From assembly GCA_032433765.1 (NCBI GenBank), contig JAVIAB010000041.1, positions 82,459,928-82,523,927 of the forward strand: a stretch of 64,000 bases of DNA, given 5' to 3'. Both the position numbers and the translations under genes were made by a program. Source of the stretch: Megaustenia siamemsis. Lineage: Eukaryota; Mollusca; Gastropoda; Stylommatophora; Ariophantidae. Of the stretch, positions 1-8,619 are shown in pieces. The notes under the pieces were generated by a model. The model was not told the DNA's origin, did no database searches, and saw nothing but the letters and a program-made list of their open reading frames with translations. The first letter of the stretch is position 1. Each line of letters starts with the position of its first letter.

Positions 1-402
1 TGCTACCATTTAGCAGCAGATATTCTACCACTTAGTCGCTGATATTCTACCACTTAGACTCTGATATTCTACCATTTAGTCGCTGATATTCTACCACTTA
101 GTCGTTGATATTCTACCATTTAGTCACTGATATTCTACCATTTAGTCGCCGATATTCTACCATTTAGCAGCTGATACTCTATCATTTAGTCACCGATATT
201 CTACGATTTAGCAGCTGATATTCTACCATTTAGCAGATGATATTCTACCATTCAGCAGATTATATTCAACCATTTAGCAGCTGAATTTCTACCATTTTAG
301 CAGATGATATTCTACCATTTAGCAGATGATATTCTACCATTTAGCAGATTATATTCTACCATTTAGCAGCTGCTATTCTACCACTTAGTCGCTGATTTTC
401 TA
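1..402. repeat. 22-bp minisatellite, about 18 copies
   Basis: A 22-bp unit with core GATATTCTACCATTTAG followed by a variable CAGCT, TCGCT or CAGAT segment repeats from the first base of the window, so the array probably continues to the left. Copies differ by single substitutions, for example CCATTT versus CCACTT, and by occasional one-base indels. The array decays at about 402 into unique sequence. No coding potential is visible. Confidence 0.95.
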
Positions 403-617
403 CAACATGGGAAGGAAAAGTCTCTGAACACTTCTGGGTAGGCGGTCGAGCACATATGGGTGAACACTCGTGTGATAAGTGGCCGATTGAAGTCTCGTAC
501 TTTACAATTGTTTTCCAGATTTCCGTTCTGCATGCGTGTTCTTACATTCAAAGTACCCATCTTCAGAGTCTGTTTTATCTTGTTTACAGTAGCTTGATGA
601 TTATAGCGGTATGACAT
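403..617 (-). pseudogene. Possible 5' fragment of an RTE-like non-LTR retrotransposon endonuclease
   Basis: A 79-residue minus-strand reading frame contains the short segment GTLNVRTRMQNGNLENNCK. This resembles the first strand of the endonuclease/exonuclease/phosphatase (EEP) domain of RTE-like elements, where a WNVRT or LNVRT motif is followed by a G-K-LEN segment. A similar segment (TWNVRTLYQQGKLEN) opens the RTE-like element at 55,148-58,240 in this window. The rest of the frame does not look like EEP, so only about 20 residues support the call. The fragment lies opposite in strand to the retrotransposon tail at 749-1,159. The similarity is short and could be chance. Confidence 0.35.
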
Positions 618-748
618 GTTCCCTACCTAAAGAAGCTATTCCACTGGAATTCCCCTTAACGTTGTTGTCGTGATTTCTATTATTGTGGCGATTCAAAATT
701 GTACAAAGAAATTACGATGGTGGTATTCTGTTGCCTTCCGTATGACAT

Positions 749-1159
749 GGATGTGAATCATGGACAATAGGGCAACAGACAAGAAAATCACTGGAGTCTG
801 TAGAAATGTGGATTTACAGAAGAATGTTGAGAATACAATGGACAGCTAAGAAGAGAAGAGAAAACGTACTGAAAGAGGCCAAAAACAAAAAGAGAACTAA
901 TTTCCAATATTAGGAAGAAACAATCATCATTTTTTGGCCATGTAATGAGAAGAGAACAACTGGAATATATTGTAACAACTGGAAAAATTGAGGGACGAAG
1001 AGATACAGGGAAGCAAAGAGAAAAGATACCAGACAGCTTAAGAGAATGGCTTGGCAGAAGGTCAACAACAGAAATGATAAATAGCTGTCGAGATCGAAAG
1101 TTGTGGAGAGACATGATCACCTCCACCAGCAGACATGGTACTTGATGAGGATGATGATG
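749..1159 (+). pseudogene. 3' end of a decayed RTE/BovB-like non-LTR retrotransposon
   Basis: From 749 a broken frame reads GCESWTI, then an LE-EMW-YRRMLRI-WT pattern. This is the conserved segment downstream of the reverse transcriptase in RTE-like elements. After a stop and frame change near 910, an open frame (945-1,145) continues with GHVMRRE, TTGKIEGRR and a terminal DRKLWRDMI, which is the usual C-terminal signature of these proteins. The frame ends at TGA (1,143-1,145), immediately followed by an ATG-rich tail (GATGAGGATGATGATG, 1,144-1,159). The RTE-like element at 55,148-58,240 ends in the same kind of tail. Reverse transcriptase and endonuclease cores are missing, so this is a dead 3' fragment. 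Confidence 0.8.
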
Positions 1160-1486
1160 TTCACCTCCTTGTTAATCGAGGGTCTGTGAGAGGAATGTCA
1201 ATGGTCATAACTTTCAATTGTTCACATTTTACCACAACCGTAGTTTTGTCAAGGACCTGCTTGTGACGTGTTCTTTGTGCAGTCCTGTATCAAACATTGC
1301 TTGTGTTATAGCTGTACTTGTACAGGCCACAACAAAACATTGGACCACTGAGCTAGTGTTTTCTTGTGCTCGTCATCGGCTTGGCTAAATATCCTCAACA
1401 GTTGTTGGCCTGCTCTTCTTCACTTTCAACTGCCAAGAGTTCTTTAACGTGCGCCATTACTCACGGGGCATCATTTGAAGTCTTCT
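1160..1486. other. Unique spacer, no gene recognised
   Basis: Single-copy sequence between the retrotransposon tail and the next minisatellite. I see no open frame of note, no splice-site pair with an open exon, and no tandem structure. Confidence 0.5.
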
Positions 1487-1798
1487 GAGAGGGCTAGACA
1501 TGTGACCTCACTACAGAGAGAGGGCTAGACATGTGACCTCACTACAGAGAGAGGGCTAGACATGTGACCTCACTACAGAGAGAGGGCTAGACATGTGACC
1601 TCACTACAGAGAGAGGGCTAGACATGTGACCTCACTACAGAGAGAGGGCTAGACATGTGACCTCACTACAGAGAGAGGGCTAGACATGTGACCTCACTAC
1701 AGAGAGAGGGCTAGACATGTGACCTCACTACAGAGAGAGGGCTAGACATGTGACCTCACTACAGAGAGAGGGCTAGACATGTGACCTCACTACAGAGA
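1487..1798. repeat. 31-bp minisatellite, 10 nearly identical copies
   Basis: The unit GAGAGGGCTAGACATGTGAC plus CTCACTACAGA repeats ten times with almost no divergence between copies. That implies recent expansion or strong homogenisation. Confidence 0.97.
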
Positions 1799-1909
1799 CC
1801 AGGGGAGGGAAAGAATCACGAGAAAACCACGGGTTCAAGCTGTGACAAATTTCCCCGGACTGTGATTGGAGATTATAACCCAGGACCATCAAATTGGTAG
1901 ATGTTCCAT

Positions 1910-2580
1910 CATCTCAACCCAGGGCAGAAGATGGTTTCAGCATCTCAACCCAGAGCAGTAGATGGTTTCATCATCTCAACCCAGGGCAGTAGATGGTTTC
2001 ATCATCTCAACCCAGGGCAGTAGATGGTTTCATCATCTCAACCCAGAGCAGTAGATGGTTTCATCATCTCAACCCAGGGCAGTAGATGGTTTCATCATCT
2101 CAACCCAGAGCAGTAGATGGTTTCAGCATCTCAACCCAGGGCAGTAGATGGTTTCAGCATGTCAACCCAGAGCAGTAGATGGTTTCATCATCTCAACCCA
2201 GAGCAGTAGATGGTTTCAGCATCTCAACCCAGGGCAGTAGATGGTTTCAGCATCTCAACCCAGAGCAGTAGATGGTTTCATCATCTCAACCCAGGGCAGT
2301 AGATGGTTTCAGCATCTCAACCCAGGGCAGTAGATGGTTTCAGCATCTCAACCCAGAGCAGTAGATGGTTTCAGCATCTCAACCCAGGGCAGCAGGTGGT
2401 TTCATCATCTCAACCCAGGGCAGCAGGTGGTTTCATCATCTCAACCCAGGGCAGCAGGTGGTTTCATCATCTCAACCCAGGGCAGCAGGTGGTTTCATCA
2501 TCTCAACCCAGGGCAGCAGGTGGTTTCATCATCTCAACCCAGAGCAGTAGGTGGTTTCATCAATTCAACCGAAAGCAGTA
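1910..2580. repeat. 31-bp minisatellite, about 21 copies
   Basis: The unit is CATCTCAACCCAGGGCAGTA plus GATGGTTTCAT. It alternates between GGGCAG and GAGCAG, between GTAGAT and GCAGGT, and between TTTCAT and TTTCAG. The left part carries GTAGAT and the right part, from about 2,390, carries GCAGGT, so the array has two sub-blocks. Because 31 is not divisible by 3, overlapping open frames of 61-99 codons arise in all three plus frames; I treat these as artefacts. It shares its period, but no sequence, with the 31-bp array just upstream. Confidence 0.97.
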
Positions 2581-4100
2581 TAAGGTGGATGCCCAAGTGT
2601 AAACGAGATTATAAGAATGTAAGGAAATAAGGGGGGTAGGGACAGTGTGGAGAGAGATGAGAAACACTGTATGTGTGGGGAAGTGACATTCCCGAGAAGT
2701 TTGAGTGAACTGTTGTTGGGTGAGTAGAGAGGAGAGTCTCGTCATTGTGGAGACAGGTGTCAACAGGTGATACAGGGAAGTGAGTAGATTGGGGGAACGG
2801 TGAAGGTGAAATACAATGGATGGGAAATGAAGGAAGTGGTTGTTGATTGGCTGAGGGGCGAGAGATTTAAGGGCATGTAGAGGGTTCGATAGGAGAGGAG
2901 CTCACATGAAAAAAAATGAGATAGTTAGCATAATGGAAGACATGTCAGTGACTAGACAGTAACAGTAAATTATCAGGAAGACTCAGAGGGCTCTAGAAGG
3001 TAGATACCCTAGAATAGAACTCCCATGAGGACAGCAGCATTGAGGCTGTTGTAGAATTACTTTTGAAGAATAGGTTGAGCGCAGTGTAACCAGCCAAACA
3101 TTCTTAAGAGGAAAGGCAACAATGTGTGCGAGGAGAGTGAGATCTGTAACCATGTGTATTTAGTTTTACTTGTAGACCTGAGCGGGAATGTTAAACCGCT
3201 GGGTTCTTTATTGTTAAGGATTTGTTATAGTGAACTCAATCAATAAAGTCTTAAGATGCTTTATTCAGAGAGACTTATGTGTACTATGAAACGTGTGTTG
3301 TATACAAGCCTGATAGAAGTAAAAACTGAAACAATGTACTGAAGTCGTAATAGGTTTCACTACCGACTGAGAATTATATATGCTGTGGCTACAGACAAAG
3401 CTGAGGTTGAGCGTGGGGGAGAGCCAGAGATTCAATGATGACCCACACCAGAAACATCAGGCAAGAGTCGAGTAAACAAGCGCTATTACCCAGACTGTAC
3501 ATGCCTGTTTAAGTTGTGCTACATTTTTACATCACCAAACAGCTGTCAAGTGATTTATGCACAACAAAGATACACCTCTATAACAACAAACCCCCATATA
3601 TCAGCAGAAAATGTTACACAAGTCACTGTCTTGTTCTCACAGCCAGGCATAGTTGATTCACCCTAGAGAATCATTAGACTGCCCGCATGGGTTGCCTAAC
3701 CCCATTGGGTATTAATGTATCCTTTTCTCAAGGGGTAACTAATTACCCTTCTCTTTACCTCCTTATAATCCCCCCACCCCCCACATATCCTGCTTTGGCC
3801 CCCTGCACCCTGACCTAATTTCTTCAAGGTCCACACCCTACATATTCGTATGTACATTGACACCCATCTATATGAGCTATGATCTCTCCTTATATTTATA
3901 ATTCTTATCAGTCCTAATTGTACCATATTCTTCTTTTTTCCACACTCTAGTCTAGAGCCACTCGTTCTGGTTACTCTAGAACATGTCGTTTAGTCCATCT
4001 ACATTTGCTTGTCCATTCCATGAATGTGTTCTTGGTTTCTGAAGAAGGTCATCATGCCTTTATTTTGTTCCTCTGTTGTAAAGCTGTCGGCAAACTTTGT
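2581..4100. other. Unique spacer of 1.5 kb, no gene recognised
   Basis: Mostly single-copy sequence with no convincing exon or TE domain. An AATAAA at about 3,242 lies in a TTTATT/AATAAA-rich stretch, but no coding sequence leads to it. Around 3,740-3,790 there is a pyrimidine-rich patch. The short open frames here have no recognisable composition. Confidence 0.5.
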
Positions 4101-4241
4101 GTCACACCCCACCACTGGCTCCACTTTGTAGTAGTGAATGTCACACCCCACCACTGGCTCCACTTTGTAGTAGTGAATGTCACACCCCACCACTGGCTCC
4201 ACTTTGTAGTAGTGAATGTCACACACCACCACTGGCTCCTT
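4101..4241. repeat. 39-bp tandem repeat, about 3.6 copies
   Basis: The unit GTCACACCCCACCACTGGCT plus CCACTTTGTAGTAGTGAAT starts at 4,101, 4,140, 4,179 and 4,218. As 39 is a multiple of 3, open frames pass through the array on both strands. Their repeated peptides are products of periodicity. Confidence 0.95.
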
Positions 4242-4423
4242 GCTACCAGCTTTACAGCAGCACTGCAACTATTTGCCTACTCCAATGCAATTTGTCTTTT
4301 ATCATCATCTCCCCATATAATTTCAGATGGTGTGTGTTATTGAAACTGTCACTCATACACAGGCAGGCAACAAAATAGTACAACCTTCAGCAAGTGCATA
4401 GAGGTAAATATTATTGGAAACAA

Positions 4424-4650
4424 GCTGATGGGATACAATATATGAAATGATGATATCAACATAGCTGATGGGATACAATATATGAAATGATGATATCAAC
4501 ATGGCTGATGGGATACAATATATGAAATGATGATATCAACATAGCTGATGGGATACAATATATGAAATGATATCAACATGGCTGATGGGATACAATATAT
4601 GAAATGATGATATCAACATGGCTGATGGGATACAATATATGAAATGATGA
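4424..4650. repeat. 40-bp tandem repeat, about 5.7 copies
   Basis: The unit GCTGATGGGATACAATATAT plus GAAATGATGATATCAACATG repeats. One copy near 4,560 has lost a three-base GAT, giving a 37-bp variant. Confidence 0.95.
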
Positions 4651-4709
4651 TGTTTGACATGAAATGAAGATAGATATAACAATTAAATAAATAATCAATT
4701 TTTGTACAG

Positions 4710-4927
4710 CACAAACATTGTGAGAAGATGCACCCAACACAAGAGCACAAACATTGTGAGAAGATGCACCCAACACAAGAGCATAAACATTGTGAGAAGA
4801 TGCACCCAACACAAGAGCACAAACATTGTGAAACAATGCACCCAACACAAGAGCACAAACATTGTGAGAAGATGCACCCAACACAAGAGCATAAACATTG
4901 TGAGAAGATGCACCCAACACAAGAGCA
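4710..4927. repeat. 36-bp tandem repeat, 6 copies
   Basis: The unit CACAAACATTGTGAGAAGAT plus GCACCCAACACAAGAG repeats six times. One copy carries AAACAAT in place of GAGAAGAT. The 36-bp period keeps frames open on both strands, which explains the 66-127-codon open frames here. Confidence 0.96.
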
Positions 4928-4990
4928 TATGAAGAGAGGGAGCAGCACACTATCATTGCTTTCTTTCAACAGAAGCAGCACATAGAAACA

Positions 4991-5286
4991 TAGACTGTAG
5001 ATCTAGTACTAGTAGTATAATCATGTAGACTGCAGATCTAGTACTAGTAGTATAATCATGTAGACTGTAGATCTAGTACTAGTAGTATAATCATGTAGAC
5101 TGTAGATCTAGTACTAGTAGTATAATCATGTAGACTGTAGATCTAGTACTAGTAGTATAATCATGTAGACTGTAGATCTAGTACTAGTAGTATAATCATG
5201 TAGACTGTAGATCTAGTACTAGTAGTATAATCATGTAGACTGTAGATCTAGTACTAGTAGTATAATCATGTAGACTGTAGATCTGG
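4991..5286. repeat. 35-bp tandem repeat with palindromic core, about 8.5 copies
   Basis: The unit TAGACTGTAGATCTAGTACT plus AGTAGTATAATCATG repeats with almost perfect identity. Each unit contains the 10-bp palindrome CTAGTACTAG next to AGATCT. Confidence 0.97.
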
Positions 5287-5317
5287 ACATCCCTGACAAT
5301 AAATCTATGCTTTTCAG

Positions 5318-5431
5318 TTGGAGACACTCAGGGCAGAAATTCTAGACACTTATGTCCAACCATTTCTGCTATTAACTGTCAGACTTTCCACAGGATCCAC
5401 ACATTGTATCTTGCCACTTGTCTTGCTCTGG
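5318..5431 (+). CDS. Candidate internal exon of an unrecognised host gene
   Basis: A 114-bp segment is preceded by a pyrimidine-rich acceptor (CTATGCTTTTCAG, ending at 5,317) and followed by a GTGAGC donor at 5,432. It is open without a stop in the phase that begins on its first base. It encodes exactly 38 residues, beginning LETLRAEILDTYVQP and ending in a hydrophobic stretch CILPLVLLW. Phase 0 at both ends makes it a symmetric exon. I do not recognise the family, and an isolated exon of this size can arise by chance. The open frame continues past the donor, so splicing is inferred only from the site sequences. Confidence 0.3.
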
Positions 5432-5567
5432 GTGAGCCTCTGCAAGGAAGATGACCCCTGCTGTTCTTGCTTTTTACTTGAGTGTTCTTTTTATTGTATC
5501 TCTAGGTCTGCCTCATTTTCTTTTATCCTCTGGTTCCCATTTGAGGACTTGCTTTGAAATTCTCTTG

Positions 5568-6215
5568 TTATCTCTTCTCATCACAATGTCATCATATGAC
5601 CACCTTCATCTCTCATTGTCTCTTCTCATCACAATGTCATCATATGACCACCTTCATCTCTCATTGTCTCTTCTCATCACAATGTCATCATATGACCACC
5701 TTCATCTCTCATTATCTCTTCTCATCACAATGTCATCATATGACCACCTTCATCTCTCATTGTCTCTTCTCATCACAATGTCATCATATGACCACCTTCA
5801 TCTCTCATTATCTCTTCTCATCACAATGTCATCATATGACCACCTTCATCTCTCATTATCTCTTCTCATCACAATGTCATCATATGACCACCTTCATCTC
5901 TCATTATCTCTTCTCATCACAATGTCATCATATGACCACCTTCATCTCTCATTGTCTCTTCTCATCACAATGTCATCATATGACCACCTTCATCTCTCAT
6001 TGTCTCTTCTCATCACAATGTCATCATATGACCACCTTCATCTCTCATTGTCTCTTCTCATCACAATGTCATCATATGACCACCTTCATCTCTCATTGTC
6101 TCTTCTCATCACAATGTCATCATATGACCACCTTCATCTCTCATTATCTCTTCTCATCACAATGTCATCATATGACCACCATCTCTCATTGTCTCTTCTC
6201 ATTCCAAGGCCAACA
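5568..6215. repeat. 48-bp minisatellite, about 13 copies
   Basis: The unit TCTCTTCTCATCACAATGTC, ATCATATGACCACCTTCATC, TCTCATTG repeats with G/A variation at one position (CATTGTC versus CATTATC). Because 48 is 16 codons, long open frames exist in two plus frames (289 and 227 codons), made of a 16-residue repeat such as SLSLLITMSSYDHLHL. There is no sign that they are expressed. Confidence 0.97.
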
Positions 6216-6229
6216 TATGACCATCATCA

Positions 6230-6883
6230 TTGCTTGATTATAGTTGATAATATAATTGTGAACAGATGCCACTGTCTAGCAAGTGTTTTCCTTCATGTAA
6301 CTGATCTCATGCTTAACTAGGCCCTATTAGAGTTTAGATCATTGAACAAACGTCAAGGATGACATGTGCTGGGATAATAATTGGGGGAGGTAACTCACAG
6401 TGAGGCTAAAGTTGGATAAGACAAGGAGATGGATGGTCATCTGATAGTTCAAGGTTATCTTGTGGAAGCCATGTTTTGAGTGAACAAGTGAGAAGATTGA
6501 CAGAAGGGGTCGTTTCTTCTCTAACCATCTAACCAGCTAGCAGACACATGGGGGGGGAGGAGAAACATTGTCTGGTTGATACTGCTGTGTCCACACATTG
6601 ACATCCTGTTTGTTGAGCTATGCCTATCCTACACAGTAACCCACTCATCATCTACTGGCAGACTTTATTCAAGAAAAGAAGACAGGCCAGGCCCCAGTAC
6701 AAAAGTTGACAAGAACAAGAGATGAGGTGTGTCCCAGCCATGGAGCAGCTCATGACTTGTACAACCATCAGGCTGGCACTGGAATGGGGGATGCGGGACA
6801 ATGTGGCTGGTGTGCCAGACATGGGACACCTTTATCGATGATAGCAATAGACAGATTGAGGGAAAACAAACAACATGAGAAAA
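6230..6883. other. Unique spacer, no gene recognised
   Basis: Single-copy sequence between two minisatellites. A GGGGGGG tract lies at about 6,551. I see no domain or convincing exon. Confidence 0.45.
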
Positions 6884-7024
6884 TGATGTTGGTGAGGCTG
6901 ATGTGACACATTTCATAAAGTTGTGATGTTGGTGAGGCTGATGTGACACATTTCATAAAGTTGTGATGTTGGTGAGGCTGATGTGACACATTTCATAAAG
7001 TTGTGATGTTGGTGAGGCTGATGT
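6884..7024. repeat. 40-bp tandem repeat, about 3.5 copies
   Basis: The unit GATGTTGGTGAGGCTGATGT plus GACACATTTCATAAAGTTGT is repeated with essentially no divergence. Confidence 0.96.
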
Positions 7025-7278
7025 AATGACAATAGTAGAGAAGAAAATAGCTGCCTTTGTAGAAGTTCTATTATGACCCCTTCTGAAGTAATTGTAATCT
7101 GTAATCGCCTTGCCGTCTTGTCTGATGTAACACCCCGTGATCTGTGGTTTCTTTCGTACTTCGCGCTGTATCTTGTGGTTACCGCTCTGACCCCGGGTTC
7201 GTTTGTCGCCAGTCGAGGATACTGCTGGACTGATTCGATAGACTCAACAACAACTGTTTGATAACATAATGCTCAGCC

Positions 7279-7284
7279 TTTATT
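7279..7284 (-). promoter_or_regulatory. Polyadenylation signal AATAAA in the LTR
   Basis: TTTATT on the plus strand reads AATAAA on the minus strand. It lies about 150 bp before the TGTTACA end of the LTR and downstream of the TATA-like site, as expected for the R region. Confidence 0.5.
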
Positions 7285-7474
7285 TCATTCACAGTACATG
7301 CCCTCGAGTTTCGAGGGGACACATTGACACTGACTTCCACCAATCTAAATTCGTGAGCATATTATACACCATGCACTGCAAACACTTTCGTACACGTTCC
7401 AGATCAAGTTCAGCTGACGACAGGACAACCGCCGGAATTGAGTGGCGAGTTCCCCGTGCCACACATCAATGGAC

Positions 7475-7830
7475 AATTTTAAAAGTTCAATTAATAACAC
7501 ACCCGTGGCTGACTTGCATAGTGAGCTCAATGTATAAATATATCAAAGAAACGCTCTTGCTCTCACCTTCCTTGTAGTTTACAAAGTTCAGTTCTTAACA
7601 CACATTTGGCTGACTTGAGTGGTGAGCTCAATGTATAATATATCAAAGAACCGCTCTTCCTCTCACACTCCTAGTAGTTTTAAAAGCTCAGCCAATAATA
7701 ACACATTTAGCTGACGTGAGTATTGATCTCACTGTCTAACATCACTAAAACGCTCTGGGCCTAGCATTTCTTGTACTTGCAAAAGTTCAGTTAACTTTCA
7801 ACACACTCGCCTGACAGAGTTGCTGTTGAC
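7475..7830. repeat. Diverged 102-bp direct repeats in the U3 part of the LTR
   Basis: Three copies are recognised by TGAGCTCAATGTATAA-like blocks near 7,522, 7,625 and 7,725. Each is followed by an ATATCAAAGAACGCTC-like block and a CAAAAGTTCAGT-like block, with a partial fourth copy near 7,812. Divergence is much higher than in the nearby minisatellites. Repeated U3 blocks are typical of LTR promoters and enhancers; that function is inferred here. Confidence 0.7.
7533..7540 (-). promoter_or_regulatory. TATA-like box in the LTR
   Basis: TATAAATA on the plus strand reads TATTTATA on the minus strand. It lies at the end of the 102-bp repeat block, about 250 bp upstream of the AATAAA signal. A related but altered copy (TATAATATA) sits in the neighbouring 102-bp unit. 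Confidence 0.35.
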
Positions 7831-8149
7831 GTCTCCCTCGTTGGAAGTCACTGCTTGCCACCAGTTCCTTTGACAACTGTAGCCGCGGTGACACTGCTTG
7901 TATTTCGTGCACTTCTGGTAACTATTTCACTGGACTGTCTACCCTAATAACTGCTGTTTCGTTACAGTTACTTCGGCCACACACTACTTGTACTGCCACA
8001 CAGATTTTATGACTAGTTCCTATGAAGACGGGAAGGATAACTGTCCACCTACCATCTCGACCAAACTCTCCCAGACTACTGTCTTGCGCACTCCTGACAA
8101 CTTACTAGTCACACGCGCACTCCCTTAATTTCACGAGATTTTCTCAGCA

Positions 8150-8159
8150 CCCCCCCCTT
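8150..8159 (-). promoter_or_regulatory. Polypurine tract next to the LTR
   Basis: AAGGGGGGGG on the minus strand ends exactly at the LTR's TG. This is the usual primer site for plus-strand synthesis of LTR retroelements and sets the orientation of the LTR. Confidence 0.55.
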
Positions 8160-8619
8160 GACTGACTCCTGTTCACTATCTACACGTGCTTCCTTTCTTC
8201 TCATTCCTAACAATTTCTCTATCACTGTCCTTATTTTCCCCCACTACTTCCCCTTCTGTGCCTCTCCTCATTTATAACCTACGAATCTCACTCCCCCCTC
8301 CTTACATTTATTCTTTTTGTCTCTCTCTCTCTCTTCCCTCATCTGTCTTTCCCCCCTACTACACCTTCTATTGATGAAACTGAAAGGAATGAGTCAAGTT
8401 GTGACTGGGTGGGTGACTTCAACATCATCATGTTCTGCTGCTGGTGGTGTAAGCTCTGCAACGAAAAGAGAAAAATCATTTGTTAACTAAAGGTCTCCCA
8501 ATAGAACATAAACCTGTAGATGAGACAACAAAGTCTTGACAAGAAATGTTGAAACAAATAATGCTGTTGGCAGTAAACTATGGGCATCCATGCCCACTTC
8601 AGTTCCTTCAAGGCAGGAT
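8160..8619. other. Pyrimidine-rich spacer between LTR and 28-bp satellite
   Basis: The plus strand from 8,160 to about 8,370 is strongly C/T-rich, including a (TC)n-like run near 8,321. The rest is ordinary single-copy sequence. No coding remnant of the LTR element is evident. Confidence 0.5.

Larger units (their letters stand above)
7126..8149 (-). mobile_element. Long terminal repeat of an LTR retrotransposon (minus strand), internal region missing
   Basis: Read on the minus strand, this 1,024-bp segment begins TGCTGAGAAAATCTCG immediately after a polypurine tract (AAGGGGGGGG, 8,150-8,159). It ends GGGGTGTTACA, giving the TG...CA termini expected of an LTR. Inside, in the expected order, lie a U3-like part with about three diverged 102-bp repeats, a TATA-like TATTTATA (near 7,533-7,540) and an AATAAA polyadenylation signal (7,279-7,284). 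No pol or gag sequence is visible to the right, so this is a 3' LTR whose body has been lost. The order of signals fits Ty3/Gypsy or related elements, but the family cannot be set from an LTR alone. I see no second LTR in the window. Confidence 0.6.

Noticed and set aside
2303..2630. Repeat proteins of 61-99 codons in the second 31-bp array
   Set aside because: The same repeat is open in all three plus frames because 31 is not divisible by 3.
3236..3262. Gene 3' end at an AATAAA signal
   Set aside because: No exon or open frame leads into it, and the hexamer occurs by chance in AT-rich DNA.
5451..6320. 289-codon secreted or membrane repeat protein
   Set aside because: The hydrophobic start and 16-residue repeats come from a 48-bp minisatellite that is also open in another frame; no splice or promoter evidence.
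8150..8170. Primer-binding site next to the LTR, which would put the LTR on the plus strand
   Set aside because: The sequence is a C run and does not resemble a tRNA 3' end; read on the other strand it is a good polypurine tract.
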